NCBI RefSeq assembly: GCF_042681745.1 | Contig: NZ_JBHUGF010000010.1 | Coordinates: 2,914,001 to 2,978,000 of the forward strand | Origin: Saccharibacillus nicotianae | GTDB lineage: Bacteria; Bacillota; Bacilli; Paenibacillales; Paenibacillaceae | Direction of reading: 5' to 3' | Length of the DNA stretch: 64,000 nucleotides | Part shown: one piece after another, positions 26,456 to 34,914 of the stretch | Layout of the letters: every line of letters begins with the position of its first letter | Numbering within the stretch: the first letter of the stretch is position 1 | The notes under the pieces: model-generated | Database searches by the model: none | What the model saw: the letters and a program-made list of their open reading frames with translations, nothing else | What the model was told of the DNA's origin: nothing | Program-made: the position numbers and the translations under genes

Positions 26456-27433
26456 TTAAAATAATTCAAATTCACTTACCGCTACAGTAGATGGGCCTGA
26501 ACTACGATCAAAAATCAATTTATATGTTTTGTAAGCTTTGGTATTGTCGATTTCATAGACTTTTTTCTGACCAACTTCCCAACGATAAGAAGATTTCACA
26601 TCATGCAATACTTCTTCCCATTGTTGACCATCGTTACTACCTACAAGTGTCCAGAACACAGGCGCTGTTGATTTGTTAGCCAATGTGATCGAGTATCCTT
26701 TAACAACTTGTGGACTTTCAAAACGATATTCAATAGAAGCATCCATAAAGTTATCATCATCTGATTCCCAGTAGCTATCTGATCCTGTATTATGATCAAA
26801 TGCTTTCCATGCTGTATCTTCATTTACAGAAGCTGATGCTCCGCTAGAAGAAGATGTCATTGCATTGGACAATGGAACAAGATTGGTATTATCTCCAAAT
26901 TCGTATAATTCCAATTCGCTAATTGCTACATGGTCACCGCCGTTATTAGAAGAAATAAATAAAGCATAAGCTGTATAAGCAGTATCATTTCCAATCGTAT
27001 ATGTTCTTTGCTCGCCTGATTTCCAGTTGGTCTGATTAGATTGTTCATCTACTACCAACCAGTTTTTACCGATCTTCCCTGCCAACTGCCATTTTTTTGG
27101 TGCTTCAGATGTATCGTACGTATCTGCTTGCACTGTATATTGAGTAATTACTTTTTTGGTATTAAATTGATAAATGAGTTGATTCGAGGAACTTGCCGGA
27201 GCTTTCCATGAGCTTTCTGGAGTAGAGTTATCATCAAATGCTTTCCATGCTTCATGACCTGCTTCTTCCGCACTTGCACTTGCCGTTCCATTTGCTCCTG
27301 CGTTTGAGCTCAATACGGGTACTACATCATTGCTGTAATTCAAAGCATGTGCTGTTCCACCTTGATATACAGTCCCCATCAATAATGCACCAAGTAAAAC
27401 TGCACCCGTTTTTTTCAATGTAAGCAATCCCAT
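26456..27433 (-). CDS. Secreted protein with two discoidin (F5/8 type C, CBM32-like) domains
   Basis: 325 residues, AAAGGGGAG upstream of the ATG. The signal peptide ends near TAHALN. Two similar domains follow (about 40-175 and 185-325). Each has the sequence pattern of discoidin folds: AWKAFDDNSTPESSWKAP / AWKAFDHNTGSDSYWES, a Y-x-F strand (QLIYQFNTKKVITQYTVQA / ASIEYRFESPQVVKGYSITL), PKKWQLAGK / PVFWTLVGSNDGQQW and VAISELELY / VAVSEFELF at the end. Such domains bind glycans. No catalytic or wall-anchoring domain is present, so it is a free lectin-like protein or matrix component. Substrate unknown. Confidence 0.8.
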   Translation of the reverse strand: MGLLTLKKTGAVLLGALLMGTVYQGGTAHALNYSNDVVPVLSSNAGANGTASASAEEAGHEAWKAFDDNSTPESSWKAPASSSNQLIYQFNTKKVITQYTVQADTYDTSEAPKKWQLAGKIGKNWLVVDEQSNQTNWKSGEQRTYTIGNDTAYTAYALFISSNNGGDHVAISELELYEFGDNTNLVPLSNAMTSSSSGASASVNEDTAWKAFDHNTGSDSYWESDDDNFMDASIEYRFESPQVVKGYSITLANKSTAPVFWTLVGSNDGQQWEEVLHDVKSSYRWEVGQKKVYEIDNTKAYKTYKLIFDRSSGPSTVAVSEFELF

Positions 27434-27679
27434 TTGTTAATCTCCCCTTTAAAAATAATAGTATTGCATTGGGATAGCTAGATGTAGAAATAATCTATTC
27501 AGAATACTAGTAGTACACAGAACATAGGCTGTGTCACTATAGAGTACAGTCGTTGTTTAGAATCTACTTCTTTGTTCCCCCAAAAATCATCAATGGACAT
27601 CTAATTAAGTTACATATTCATAGATCGTTAATAACCGTTTTTCCAAACTTTGACACATTTATCATAAAAAAAGTTTTTA

Positions 27680-27695
27680 TAGTAAAATTTTACTA
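27680..27695. repeat. Perfect 16-bp AT-rich palindrome
   Basis: TAGTAAAATTTTACTA lies about 250 bp upstream of the discoidin gene. It could be a regulator site or chance in an AT-rich stretch. Confidence 0.35.
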
Positions 27696-27976
27696 GGTAT
27701 AATTAATTAATATTATGTTCATTTTTCACTAATAGTCTGCTTATCCACCCTTTCTTACCTATATAAATAAATTCATTACTAAATAGGACATAGTACTTCT
27801 AACGTCTAATAAGGTAATATGTAGTTTGTATATTACTGCCAAATAAGAACTTTTTTTACTAATTAACTTATTAAGATGTTGACGCTTTATTCTATAATCA
27901 GTTGAACTTCTTTAGCAATACTTTTTTTGGAAAAAATAGGTATTTGATTCTTTAGACTCATATAACGATACGCAAA

Positions 27977-28007
27977 AAGGGCATCCTACATATTGTAGAA
28001 TACCCTT
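27977..28007 (-). terminator. Terminator of the copper-amine-oxidase-stalk lipoprotein gene
   Basis: Arms AAGGGCATCCTACA and TGTAGAATACCCTT pair with two G-U pairs in the minus-strand RNA and are followed by TTTTTGCG. Confidence 0.75.
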
Positions 28008-28033
28008 CTTCTTGTAACAATGTATTGATTATC

Positions 28034-29548
28034 TTATTTACGTTCTACAACAATATAAGAAGATTCAGAAGTTACTGTCGCTCCCAAAATCTCTGCCACC
28101 GAACGTACAGGTACATAAGTGACCCCTTTGATATTAACAACTTTGTGAGTCATTGTTTTGGTTTTTCCATCGGTTACCGCTTTGTTAGAATTCAAGGATA
28201 ATGTAGTCACAGCGCCTGTAATATCATCGGTCAGTGTTATTTTTTTAGTCGCCGGATTCCAAGTGAATTTGGCATCTAACTCTTCTGCAAGTTCTTTTAC
28301 AGACATCAATAATACACGATCTTTGGTGACCACATTGTAAGAAGCATAAGAAGGGTCTTTATCAATATAGATCGATTTTTCAGTGATACGTGCTACATCA
28401 TGTAACAATAGATACACAGGTGAAGTTTTATCGAAGCTACGCAATAACGCACCTGGTGTAAAATCTTTTGAAGTAACATCAAGGATCCCATTTGGTGTTG
28501 TAATTGGATCTGCTACAATATTGCCGTCTATATTCCAATTTTCATTTTCTGTGTGTACATTGAACATACTGTAAGGCGTATACTCTGAATTAGGCAAAGC
28601 TACAGTTAAGTCCACAATTTGCTTACGAGCGTGCAAATCTTTATCAAAATAAAGATCTAGTGATAGACGAGTATTTGTACCAAACACCGTTTTAAATTCA
28701 GGCTCTGCTGATACTTCTTTCAAATATTCATCGTATTCAGATAAAACATCTTTCAAAAACGATTGAACATCAGCATAAGATTCATTTACAAACTCTTGTT
28801 TGGTCTGATCTAGCGTCAAATAAGACATATACTCTTTTTCATCAGCACTCATTTGAGATTCAGCATAAGTGATAAAGTCATACAACGTAGCTAACAGATC
28901 ACGCCAGCCTGCTTCATCTGTAGAGATACTTGTTAAGAACGGTTTGACCAGACTGATAAATTCTTCACCTGTTAGCTCAATGTGTAAATGAGTCAGATCA
29001 ACAGATTCTCCATAGACTTCTTGAGTCACCGAATCTACGGTTACATTCGATGGATTAGGCGCATGTTTGAAAAATAAGCTAGCTGATTTGGTAATCAACT
29101 CTTTGGCCTGATCTTCAATTTGGTTCATCGTTAGATTGCCAGGTAAAAAAGCCATTTGTTCTTCTGTAGTGAGTGGTATGTATAATGGCTTTTGTGCACC
29201 AGATAGAGCAATCGTAACTCCTTTCGTATCCATAAACATTTGGAACGGCAAAGTCATTCCACTGTAAGCGATACCACCTTCAAGTGAAATATTTCCATTA
29301 TCTTGAAGTTTGGCATGATCGATATTCAATTGCATTCCGTTTAACACTGTTGCTAATTGACGTTCTTCAGCCGAAGCTTTTGAAGTAGGTGTTAATTGAA
29401 CTGCAAGCGATTGCTTGGATTCGATCGATTTGACTTTTAGATCATTAACCATTGCACTGTTAATGTCTAGATTACCTACAGCCTGACAACCTGACAAAAT
29501 AACAAGAAGCAGAACCAGTGGCAACATAACCCATTTTCTATTTTTCAT
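28034..29548 (-). CDS. Lipoprotein with C-terminal copper amine oxidase-type stalk domain
   Basis: 504 residues. The lipoprotein signal peptide ends in VILSGC. A long middle region (about 30-380) of alternating polar strands and helices is not recognised. The last ~110 residues, VLLMSVKELAEELDAKFTWNP, KKITLTDD and VTYVPVRSVAEILGATV, match the copper amine oxidase N-terminal-like domain common in Paenibacillus envelope proteins, where it probably acts as a binding or spacer module, not an oxidase. It is probably fixed to the outer face of the membrane. Single gene with its own terminator; role unknown. Confidence 0.75.
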   Translation of the reverse strand: MKNRKWVMLPLVLLLVILSGCQAVGNLDINSAMVNDLKVKSIESKQSLAVQLTPTSKASAEERQLATVLNGMQLNIDHAKLQDNGNISLEGGIAYSGMTLPFQMFMDTKGVTIALSGAQKPLYIPLTTEEQMAFLPGNLTMNQIEDQAKELITKSASLFFKHAPNPSNVTVDSVTQEVYGESVDLTHLHIELTGEEFISLVKPFLTSISTDEAGWRDLLATLYDFITYAESQMSADEKEYMSYLTLDQTKQEFVNESYADVQSFLKDVLSEYDEYLKEVSAEPEFKTVFGTNTRLSLDLYFDKDLHARKQIVDLTVALPNSEYTPYSMFNVHTENENWNIDGNIVADPITTPNGILDVTSKDFTPGALLRSFDKTSPVYLLLHDVARITEKSIYIDKDPSYASYNVVTKDRVLLMSVKELAEELDAKFTWNPATKKITLTDDITGAVTTLSLNSNKAVTDGKTKTMTHKVVNIKGVTYVPVRSVAEILGATVTSESSYIVVERK

Positions 29549-29684
29549 AATGTTCCCCTTTCGATATTAGATTCCCTTTTATTATCCCAGTTAAAGTTAT
29601 ATTTGTAAAACCTCAATATCGTTATCAATTCATGATATTGTATACTAAGTATAAACAATAAATAGGTTTCTGGAGGATAATACA

Positions 29685-30164
29685 GTGATCAAAAATGAAA
29701 AAATCAAAGCGATAGAAGTACATTTAACTGGAATCGATGGAGAAGACTTGGGCATTGTGCCTACTGCTGAAGCTTTGCAAATGGCTAAAACATTAAAAGT
29801 CGATCTGGTATGTACTTCACTATATAGTAGCCCGCCTCCTTGCCAGTTGATCTCAGCAGGTGCTGCCAAACAACAGAAACAACAATCCAAAAAAAGTGAT
29901 AAACCTGTTAAAATCAAAGAAATTCGCTTAACGGCTGCTATTGAAGATCATGATTATGAAACGAAAAAAAACCAAGCAGAACGTATCCTACAATCGCATA
30001 ATGCGGTATTGCTAGTAGTCAAAACACAAGGTAGCAAAGAATCCGCTAAAGCCAAAACAATTATCGAAGAATTGTTACGTGATCTTCAGTCCTCAGGAAA
30101 AGCCAAAACAGGCATTCAAGTAAGTGGCAAACAATCGATGGTTCAAGTAGACCCTTTATCATAA
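29685..30164 (+). CDS. Divergent translation initiation factor IF-3 paralogue
   Basis: 159 residues starting at GTG 29685, 8 nt after GGAGGA. The N-terminal half follows IF-3: MIKNEKIKAIEVHLTGIDGEDLGIVPTAEALQMA and VDLVCTSLYSSPPPCQLISAG. The C-terminal half keeps KIKEIRLTAAIEDHDYETKKNQAERIL but the next strand reads AVLLVVKTQGSKES where IF-3 normally has a conserved basic RGRE-type motif. The usual P-V-C-R is P-P-C-Q here and the linker is Lys/Gln rich. Canonical IF-3 genes lie with rpmI and rplT; neither is present. This is likely a second, specialised copy with weakened ribosome contacts. Terminator follows at 30180. Confidence 0.75.
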   Translation: MIKNEKIKAIEVHLTGIDGEDLGIVPTAEALQMAKTLKVDLVCTSLYSSPPPCQLISAGAAKQQKQQSKKSDKPVKIKEIRLTAAIEDHDYETKKNQAERILQSHNAVLLVVKTQGSKESAKAKTIIEELLRDLQSSGKAKTGIQVSGKQSMVQVDPLS

Positions 30165-30179
30165 TCTAGATGTATACCA

Positions 30180-30217
30180 AAAAGCGTATTTCCTCTAAAA
30201 AGAAGAAATACGCTTTT
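30180..30217. terminator. Bidirectional terminator after the IF-3-like gene
   Basis: AAAAGCGTATTTC and GAAATACGCTTTT form a perfect 13-bp stem with A/T runs outside, between convergent genes. Confidence 0.85.
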
Positions 30218-30260
30218 ATATTTTTATACTTTTATATTTTTATACTTTTATATTTTATAA
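30214..30260. repeat. Short AT-only tandem repeat
   Basis: The 16-bp unit TTTTATATTTTTATAC occurs twice exactly (30214-30229, 30230-30245) and a third time in part, between the terminator and the stop of the histidine kinase gene. Confidence 0.8.
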
Positions 30261-30270
30261 TAGATACTAT

Positions 30271-33200
30271 TTATTCTTGACGACCTTTTTCTAACAGGTG
30301 ATTAGACTCTGTTAGCGAAGAAGAATGATGAGCACGATGATAGATATGACTGCTCCAATAAGCAAGCACTCGTTGAAGATCAGTATTGATGACAGGCTTG
30401 CTGATAAAATCGTGCATACCTGCGGTCAAACAACGTTCTCGATCTTCTTTTCTAGCAAAAGCAGTCACACCAATAATAATCGGCATCTCTTCATTCACGT
30501 AATGTTGATGAATATGTTGAGTCGCTTCAATTCCGTTGATAATCGGCATCTGTACATCCATAAAAATAAGATCATATCGATGTTCTGTCGCTTGTTGTAT
30601 AGCCTGTTGTCCATCGGTAACCAGATCAGGATCATATCCATATTTGTGTAACATCGCTAACAATACTTTTTGATTAGCAACATAATCTTCAGCAACCAGA
30701 ATACGCATAGGATAATAATCTTGAACAACCACTACAGGTTCTATTCTCTGGATAGGATGAGTCCTATTTTCGATTTCTGAAGACATGCCCGGTAGATCAT
30801 TCAATTCGGCAGACACTTCTAATTTCAAAACAAAATAAAATTGAGCACCGCTATTCTCATCGCTAGTGACATCAATACTTCCACCCATTAATTCGACTAC
30901 CTTTTTACAAATCGATAATCCCAGTCCAGTACCACCATATTTGCGATTTAATACAGGATGTAATTGGGAAAAAGGTTGAAATAACTGGGATTGTTGATGA
31001 ACAGGAATACCAATCCCTGTGTCTTTGACCAAAAATTCCAGCCATATATCTTCACCAGTAGCCGATTGTCCTTCTTCCCGTTCTAACGGACGAACCTGTA
31101 CAGTAACAGAACCGGCATCTGTAAATTTAATAGCATTTCCTACCAGATTCACAAGCACTTGACGGATACGCCCCGCATCGCCTACAAACCATTGCGGAAT
31201 AGATTCCTCTATTTTGAAAATGAAGTCTAATTGCTTTTCCTGCGCTTTAAAAGCAAACAGTTCTTTCACATTATCCAAAATGGCTCGCAGGTTAAACGGC
31301 TCTGCATTCAGTGTCATTTTCCCCGCTTCTACCTTACTAAAATCAAGAATTTCATTTAGCAAATGAAGTAATGTTTCGCTACTATTACATACGATATCCA
31401 GATATCCTTGTTGCTGTTCATCCAATTCAGTATCAGCAAGCAACCCGCTCATTCCAATAATCCCATTCATCGGTGTTCGCAATTCATGGCTCATCACAGA
31501 CAAAAATTCAGATTTGGCTCGGTCTGCACGTTCTGCTGATTCTTTTGCTCGAATAATCTCTTTTTCTCCGGTAATATCTCGAAATACAATCACCGCTCCG
31601 CGTTGTTCTCCATGATCAACAACAGGCGTTACCTGATAAGCGGCAATAAAGCTAGAACCATCTTTTTTCCAAAATACGGTCTCTTCTTCTTGATTGGGCT
31701 TGCCTTGGCGGATAGCTTGAATAATCGAAGAATTCTCGCCAAGTATATCATCATCTTGAACGCCCCAATTGCGTATTTGGTTAGAACGAGCAAATTCTAA
31801 CACATCTTCTTCAATATCCAGACCTAACATCATCGCACCGGCATGATTAATAAACACACCTTTGCCTTCACTATCGATACTAAAAATACCTTCAGAAACT
31901 GCATTTAAAATCAATGAGTGCTCATTACTGAGACGCTCCACCTGATGAATATATTGCTTTAATTCTGTGATTTCTGTAACAATTCCATACAATCCAATGA
32001 CTTCACCATTTGCTACAATCGGTACATTGGTAATATTCGCTGGAAATAATGAACCGTCTTGACGATATACATTGAGTTCATACGTCTGCGGGATTCCCTG
32101 CTTGGCTAGCTTGCCATGATGAATAATTCGATCCATCTGATTTTCTTCAAATAAAGACAAGATCGACTGATTAATCAAATCATAACGTGAATATCCTGTA
32201 ATCTCTTCCAGACTACTATTTACAGAGATAAAATTCCCTTTCAAATCAACAGCACATACGCCAGAAGGGTTATTTTCAAATAAAGAGCGATATCGATGTT
32301 CATTATCTTGTAGCACCATTTCTAAATGCTTGCGTTCGGTAATATCTCTTGATACGGCGGTATAACTATACGCATTGGTTTCCTGATTGTACATATAACG
32401 GCTTGTTGTTTCTAACCAGACATAATGCCCTTTCTGATGACGACAACGAAAAACAACAGTTTCTTTCACATTTTTGTGTTCACGTACGCCTTTTAGAAAG
32501 TGACTAAATAGCGGTAAATCTTCTTTATGAATATGGCTGTATCCGGGGCTTCCGATCAATTGTGCTGCTTCATATCCCAGAATAAGCTGACAGGCAGGAG
32601 AGACATACAAAAATGTAGAATATTCATCATCCGCATGTCGGGAAATCATATCTAAAGAATGTTCTGTAATCATACGGTAGTTCTGTTCGCTTTCGCGCAA
32701 CTGTTCACTGATCAGATAATGTTCTGTAATATCTTGAGCAAGACCTATTAACTGCAAAGATTTTTTGGTTTCTTTGTCTACAATCGCTTCCCAGTATCCA
32801 TGAATCACTTTCTGTACATTTCCCGGTAATATAATCCGGTATCTTGCTTCTTCACTTGTTTTCTCATGGATCGCTTTTTCAATACAACGTTTTACTTGCT
32901 CTACATCATCAGGATGAACTACAGCCAGATATGAATCTAGATTGTGCTCGACCAATAGCATACTTTTTTCATACATACGCCGGATATCTTTGGAGAAGTA
33001 AATCGTGTTTTGTTGCAAATCCCAATTCCACGCACCTAACAAAGCCATACGATGCGCATGAGCAATAATATCTTCTTCTGATTTTTGCTTGGTAACATCC
33101 TGAGCAATAGCCAGTACCTTCTCTACTTTACCTAGATCATCACGCATGAGCTGTGTGAAAATCTCTAACCATATATAATGACCTTCTTTATGTTTGACAC

Positions 33201-33780
33201 GTCGAATAAACGTTTTATCATCGGCATACATACTGCCCGGTTGATACATCTCTTGAGCATCTTCTTCATGATAATATTCCATTCGCATTTTAGATAACAT
33301 TTCAGAAGGCTCATATCCCAAAATCTTTTTGACTGACGGAGAGACATACTGGATAGTCCCATCAGGCCCACTCACAGAAATAATATTTGAAGAATTACGT
33401 ACAATCATCGAATGTAAATCTTCTGCTCCTCGATCTTTAACTACAGTGATATACATTATTACGTATTGTAATTCGGATGTATCATTAGCAAAAATATAAG
33501 AAACTTGTATCGACAACCAAACAGGTACGTAATCTGCATTCATCCAGCGTCTTTCTGCTTTTTCTGGTGTACTGTTTGTTTGTTGGGGTAGCCATTCTTC
33601 CAGTACATTCCATGTCGTCAATACATTTCGTAGTTCAAATTCTTCGTACTTTAATATTTTGCACAATGCAGGATTGGCTTGTATGCATGTCCCTTGAGCA
33701 GAAAATATAGCAATACCCTCGGGAATATTTGCATACATATGTGCCAGTATCGATTCTTCTGGGAGAGAAGCATTAACCAC
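30271..33780 (-). CDS. Soluble hybrid histidine kinase with six PAS domains and a receiver
   Basis: 1169 residues from GTG 33780, 8 nt after AAAGGAGG. No membrane segment is present. About six PAS domains follow each other over residues 10-735 (for example GTIQYVSPSVKKILGYEPSE and GNFISVNSSLEEITGYSRYD), several followed by PAC-like segments such as YIWLEIFTQL. The kinase core has the phospho-accepting His in SHELRTPMNGIIGMSG (His765), N box LVNLVGNAIKFTD, G boxes DTGIGIP and GGTGLGLSICKKVV. The receiver carries Asp1075 in IFMDVQMP. It would sense internal redox, light or small ligands; no cognate output protein is adjacent. The PDDEXK gene lies 30 nt upstream on the same strand, so they may be co-transcribed. 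Confidence 0.9.
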   Translation of the reverse strand: MVNASLPEESILAHMYANIPEGIAIFSAQGTCIQANPALCKILKYEEFELRNVLTTWNVLEEWLPQQTNSTPEKAERRWMNADYVPVWLSIQVSYIFANDTSELQYVIMYITVVKDRGAEDLHSMIVRNSSNIISVSGPDGTIQYVSPSVKKILGYEPSEMLSKMRMEYYHEEDAQEMYQPGSMYADDKTFIRRVKHKEGHYIWLEIFTQLMRDDLGKVEKVLAIAQDVTKQKSEEDIIAHAHRMALLGAWNWDLQQNTIYFSKDIRRMYEKSMLLVEHNLDSYLAVVHPDDVEQVKRCIEKAIHEKTSEEARYRIILPGNVQKVIHGYWEAIVDKETKKSLQLIGLAQDITEHYLISEQLRESEQNYRMITEHSLDMISRHADDEYSTFLYVSPACQLILGYEAAQLIGSPGYSHIHKEDLPLFSHFLKGVREHKNVKETVVFRCRHQKGHYVWLETTSRYMYNQETNAYSYTAVSRDITERKHLEMVLQDNEHRYRSLFENNPSGVCAVDLKGNFISVNSSLEEITGYSRYDLINQSILSLFEENQMDRIIHHGKLAKQGIPQTYELNVYRQDGSLFPANITNVPIVANGEVIGLYGIVTEITELKQYIHQVERLSNEHSLILNAVSEGIFSIDSEGKGVFINHAGAMMLGLDIEEDVLEFARSNQIRNWGVQDDDILGENSSIIQAIRQGKPNQEEETVFWKKDGSSFIAAYQVTPVVDHGEQRGAVIVFRDITGEKEIIRAKESAERADRAKSEFLSVMSHELRTPMNGIIGMSGLLADTELDEQQQGYLDIVCNSSETLLHLLNEILDFSKVEAGKMTLNAEPFNLRAILDNVKELFAFKAQEKQLDFIFKIEESIPQWFVGDAGRIRQVLVNLVGNAIKFTDAGSVTVQVRPLEREEGQSATGEDIWLEFLVKDTGIGIPVHQQSQLFQPFSQLHPVLNRKYGGTGLGLSICKKVVELMGGSIDVTSDENSGAQFYFVLKLEVSAELNDLPGMSSEIENRTHPIQRIEPVVVVQDYYPMRILVAEDYVANQKVLLAMLHKYGYDPDLVTDGQQAIQQATEHRYDLIFMDVQMPIINGIEATQHIHQHYVNEEMPIIIGVTAFARKEDRERCLTAGMHDFISKPVINTDLQRVLAYWSSHIYHRAHHSSSLTESNHLLEKGRQE

Positions 33781-33810
33781 AAACCCATCCTCCTTTAATC
33801 GTCTATAGAT

Positions 33811-34728
33811 TCATACTGCTCTAAATTCGCATATTTCACGAAAATTGCAGTCTTTGCATTTACGTTGTGAAGGCATCGGGGTAAAAAAGGATTCCGGTTT
33901 GGGACGATTGTAGTAATCATCATCTAAACACGACTTCATCTCTTCAATATATCGACCAATACTTTGTTCCACTTTACTAATATCTTCTGTAGTGATTCGG
34001 TACTCTTTATGTTCGCCTGTTACCAGATATTCAACACGAATCTGGATTTTATCAAGCGGCATATTATATTTTTCTTGTACATAAGAAGCATATAGATACA
34101 ACTGATCCGAAAAGTCATCTTCTCGTCCTGTTTTCCAATCAACAATGACCACTGTACCATCTGGTTTGCGGTACAATAAATCCATTTTCACATAGACTTT
34201 GGTGTCAAACAATATCATCGTATCCCATTTTTCTATTTCTAAAATAGTCATATCACGCCGGGTGACTTCTTTCCATGTGAGGGTATCATATAAATGCTGA
34301 ATACACTCTTCTTGCCGCTGCTTAATCGTAGCAATTCGGCTATTTAGTGTATCATCACCATAGTAGATTTCAGAAAGCATGGTATGGTTTTTGGGATTGT
34401 GCATCCAAGCTTCTACATCTTGAGATTGAATATACGCTTCATTGAGTAACTTGCGCATTTGTTCTAACAAAAAGGCTTGTCTTGGAGCTGTTTGGGATTG
34501 TTCCCATTGCCGGAGAGCAGATTCACACATCCGGTGAGCCAGATCACCAAACAACAAATAAAAATTACGTAACTGCTTTAAACGGTAAGCGTGTATTTGC
34601 TCGTCTGAACCTAGCTTTTCACTCCATCCGTTATGAGCAGCATAGTAATGAAAATAATATTTGCGTAAACATTCATCGAACATATTGGCTCGAGATTGAG
34701 AATAAGACCATTGCGGGTATTTTGCCAT
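33811..34728 (-). CDS. RecB/Cas4-like PD-(D/E)XK nuclease with predicted 4-Cys iron-sulfur site
   Basis: 305 residues. Start ATG 34728 follows AAAGGC. The N-terminus YSQSRANMFDECLRKYYFHYY matches the S-x-x-x-x-F-x-x-C-P/L-x-x-Y opening of PDDEXK_1 proteins. The catalytic core is VYVKMDLLYRKPDGTVVIVDWKTG, with D, D-x-K, and the QLYLYASYV helix. The end CKDCNFREICEF supplies three Cys which, with the N-terminal Cys, would hold a 4Fe-4S cluster as in AddB and Cas4. No CRISPR or helicase partner is nearby. A DNA repair exonuclease role is inferred. It appears co-transcribed with the hybrid kinase. Confidence 0.85.
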   Translation of the reverse strand: MAKYPQWSYSQSRANMFDECLRKYYFHYYAAHNGWSEKLGSDEQIHAYRLKQLRNFYLLFGDLAHRMCESALRQWEQSQTAPRQAFLLEQMRKLLNEAYIQSQDVEAWMHNPKNHTMLSEIYYGDDTLNSRIATIKQRQEECIQHLYDTLTWKEVTRRDMTILEIEKWDTMILFDTKVYVKMDLLYRKPDGTVVIVDWKTGREDDFSDQLYLYASYVQEKYNMPLDKIQIRVEYLVTGEHKEYRITTEDISKVEQSIGRYIEEMKSCLDDDYYNRPKPESFFTPMPSQRKCKDCNFREICEFRAV

Positions 34729-34858
34729 GCTAAACAGCCTTTCTGTGACTTCAAACTATAGATTGTCGTGATAGTTTAAATTATACCAAATATACGTCAA
34801 TAACGATGCAATTTGATCTATTTTATTCGTAACGATAAGAAAGTATTTCTGTATATAA

Positions 34859-34894
34859 AAAAATCTGTAGTACCTTTAGGCACTACAGATTTTT
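34859..34894. terminator. Terminator after the large SLH gene
   Basis: AAAAATCTGTAGT and ACTACAGATTTTT form a 13-bp stem closed by extra GC pairs. A/T tracts on both sides allow both directions, but it directly follows the stop of the minus-strand SLH gene. Confidence 0.85.
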
Positions 34895-34914
34895 ATCACT
34901 TGTAAAAGAGTTGT

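Larger units (their letters stand above)
27434..28033. other. 600-bp AT-rich intergenic region
   Basis: It holds the upstream region of the discoidin gene and the terminator of the next gene (27977-28007), plus a 16-bp palindrome at 27680-27695. I found no coding frame, riboswitch motif or convincing promoter pair in the remainder. Confidence 0.5.

Noticed and set aside
30214..30260. AT tandem repeat as a replication or attachment site
   Set aside because: Only two full 16-bp units, purely A/T rich next to a terminator, with no partner copy or integrase.
33811..34728. Possible CRISPR-Cas link suggested by the Cas4-like nuclease
   Set aside because: No repeat-spacer array or other cas gene is present anywhere in the window.
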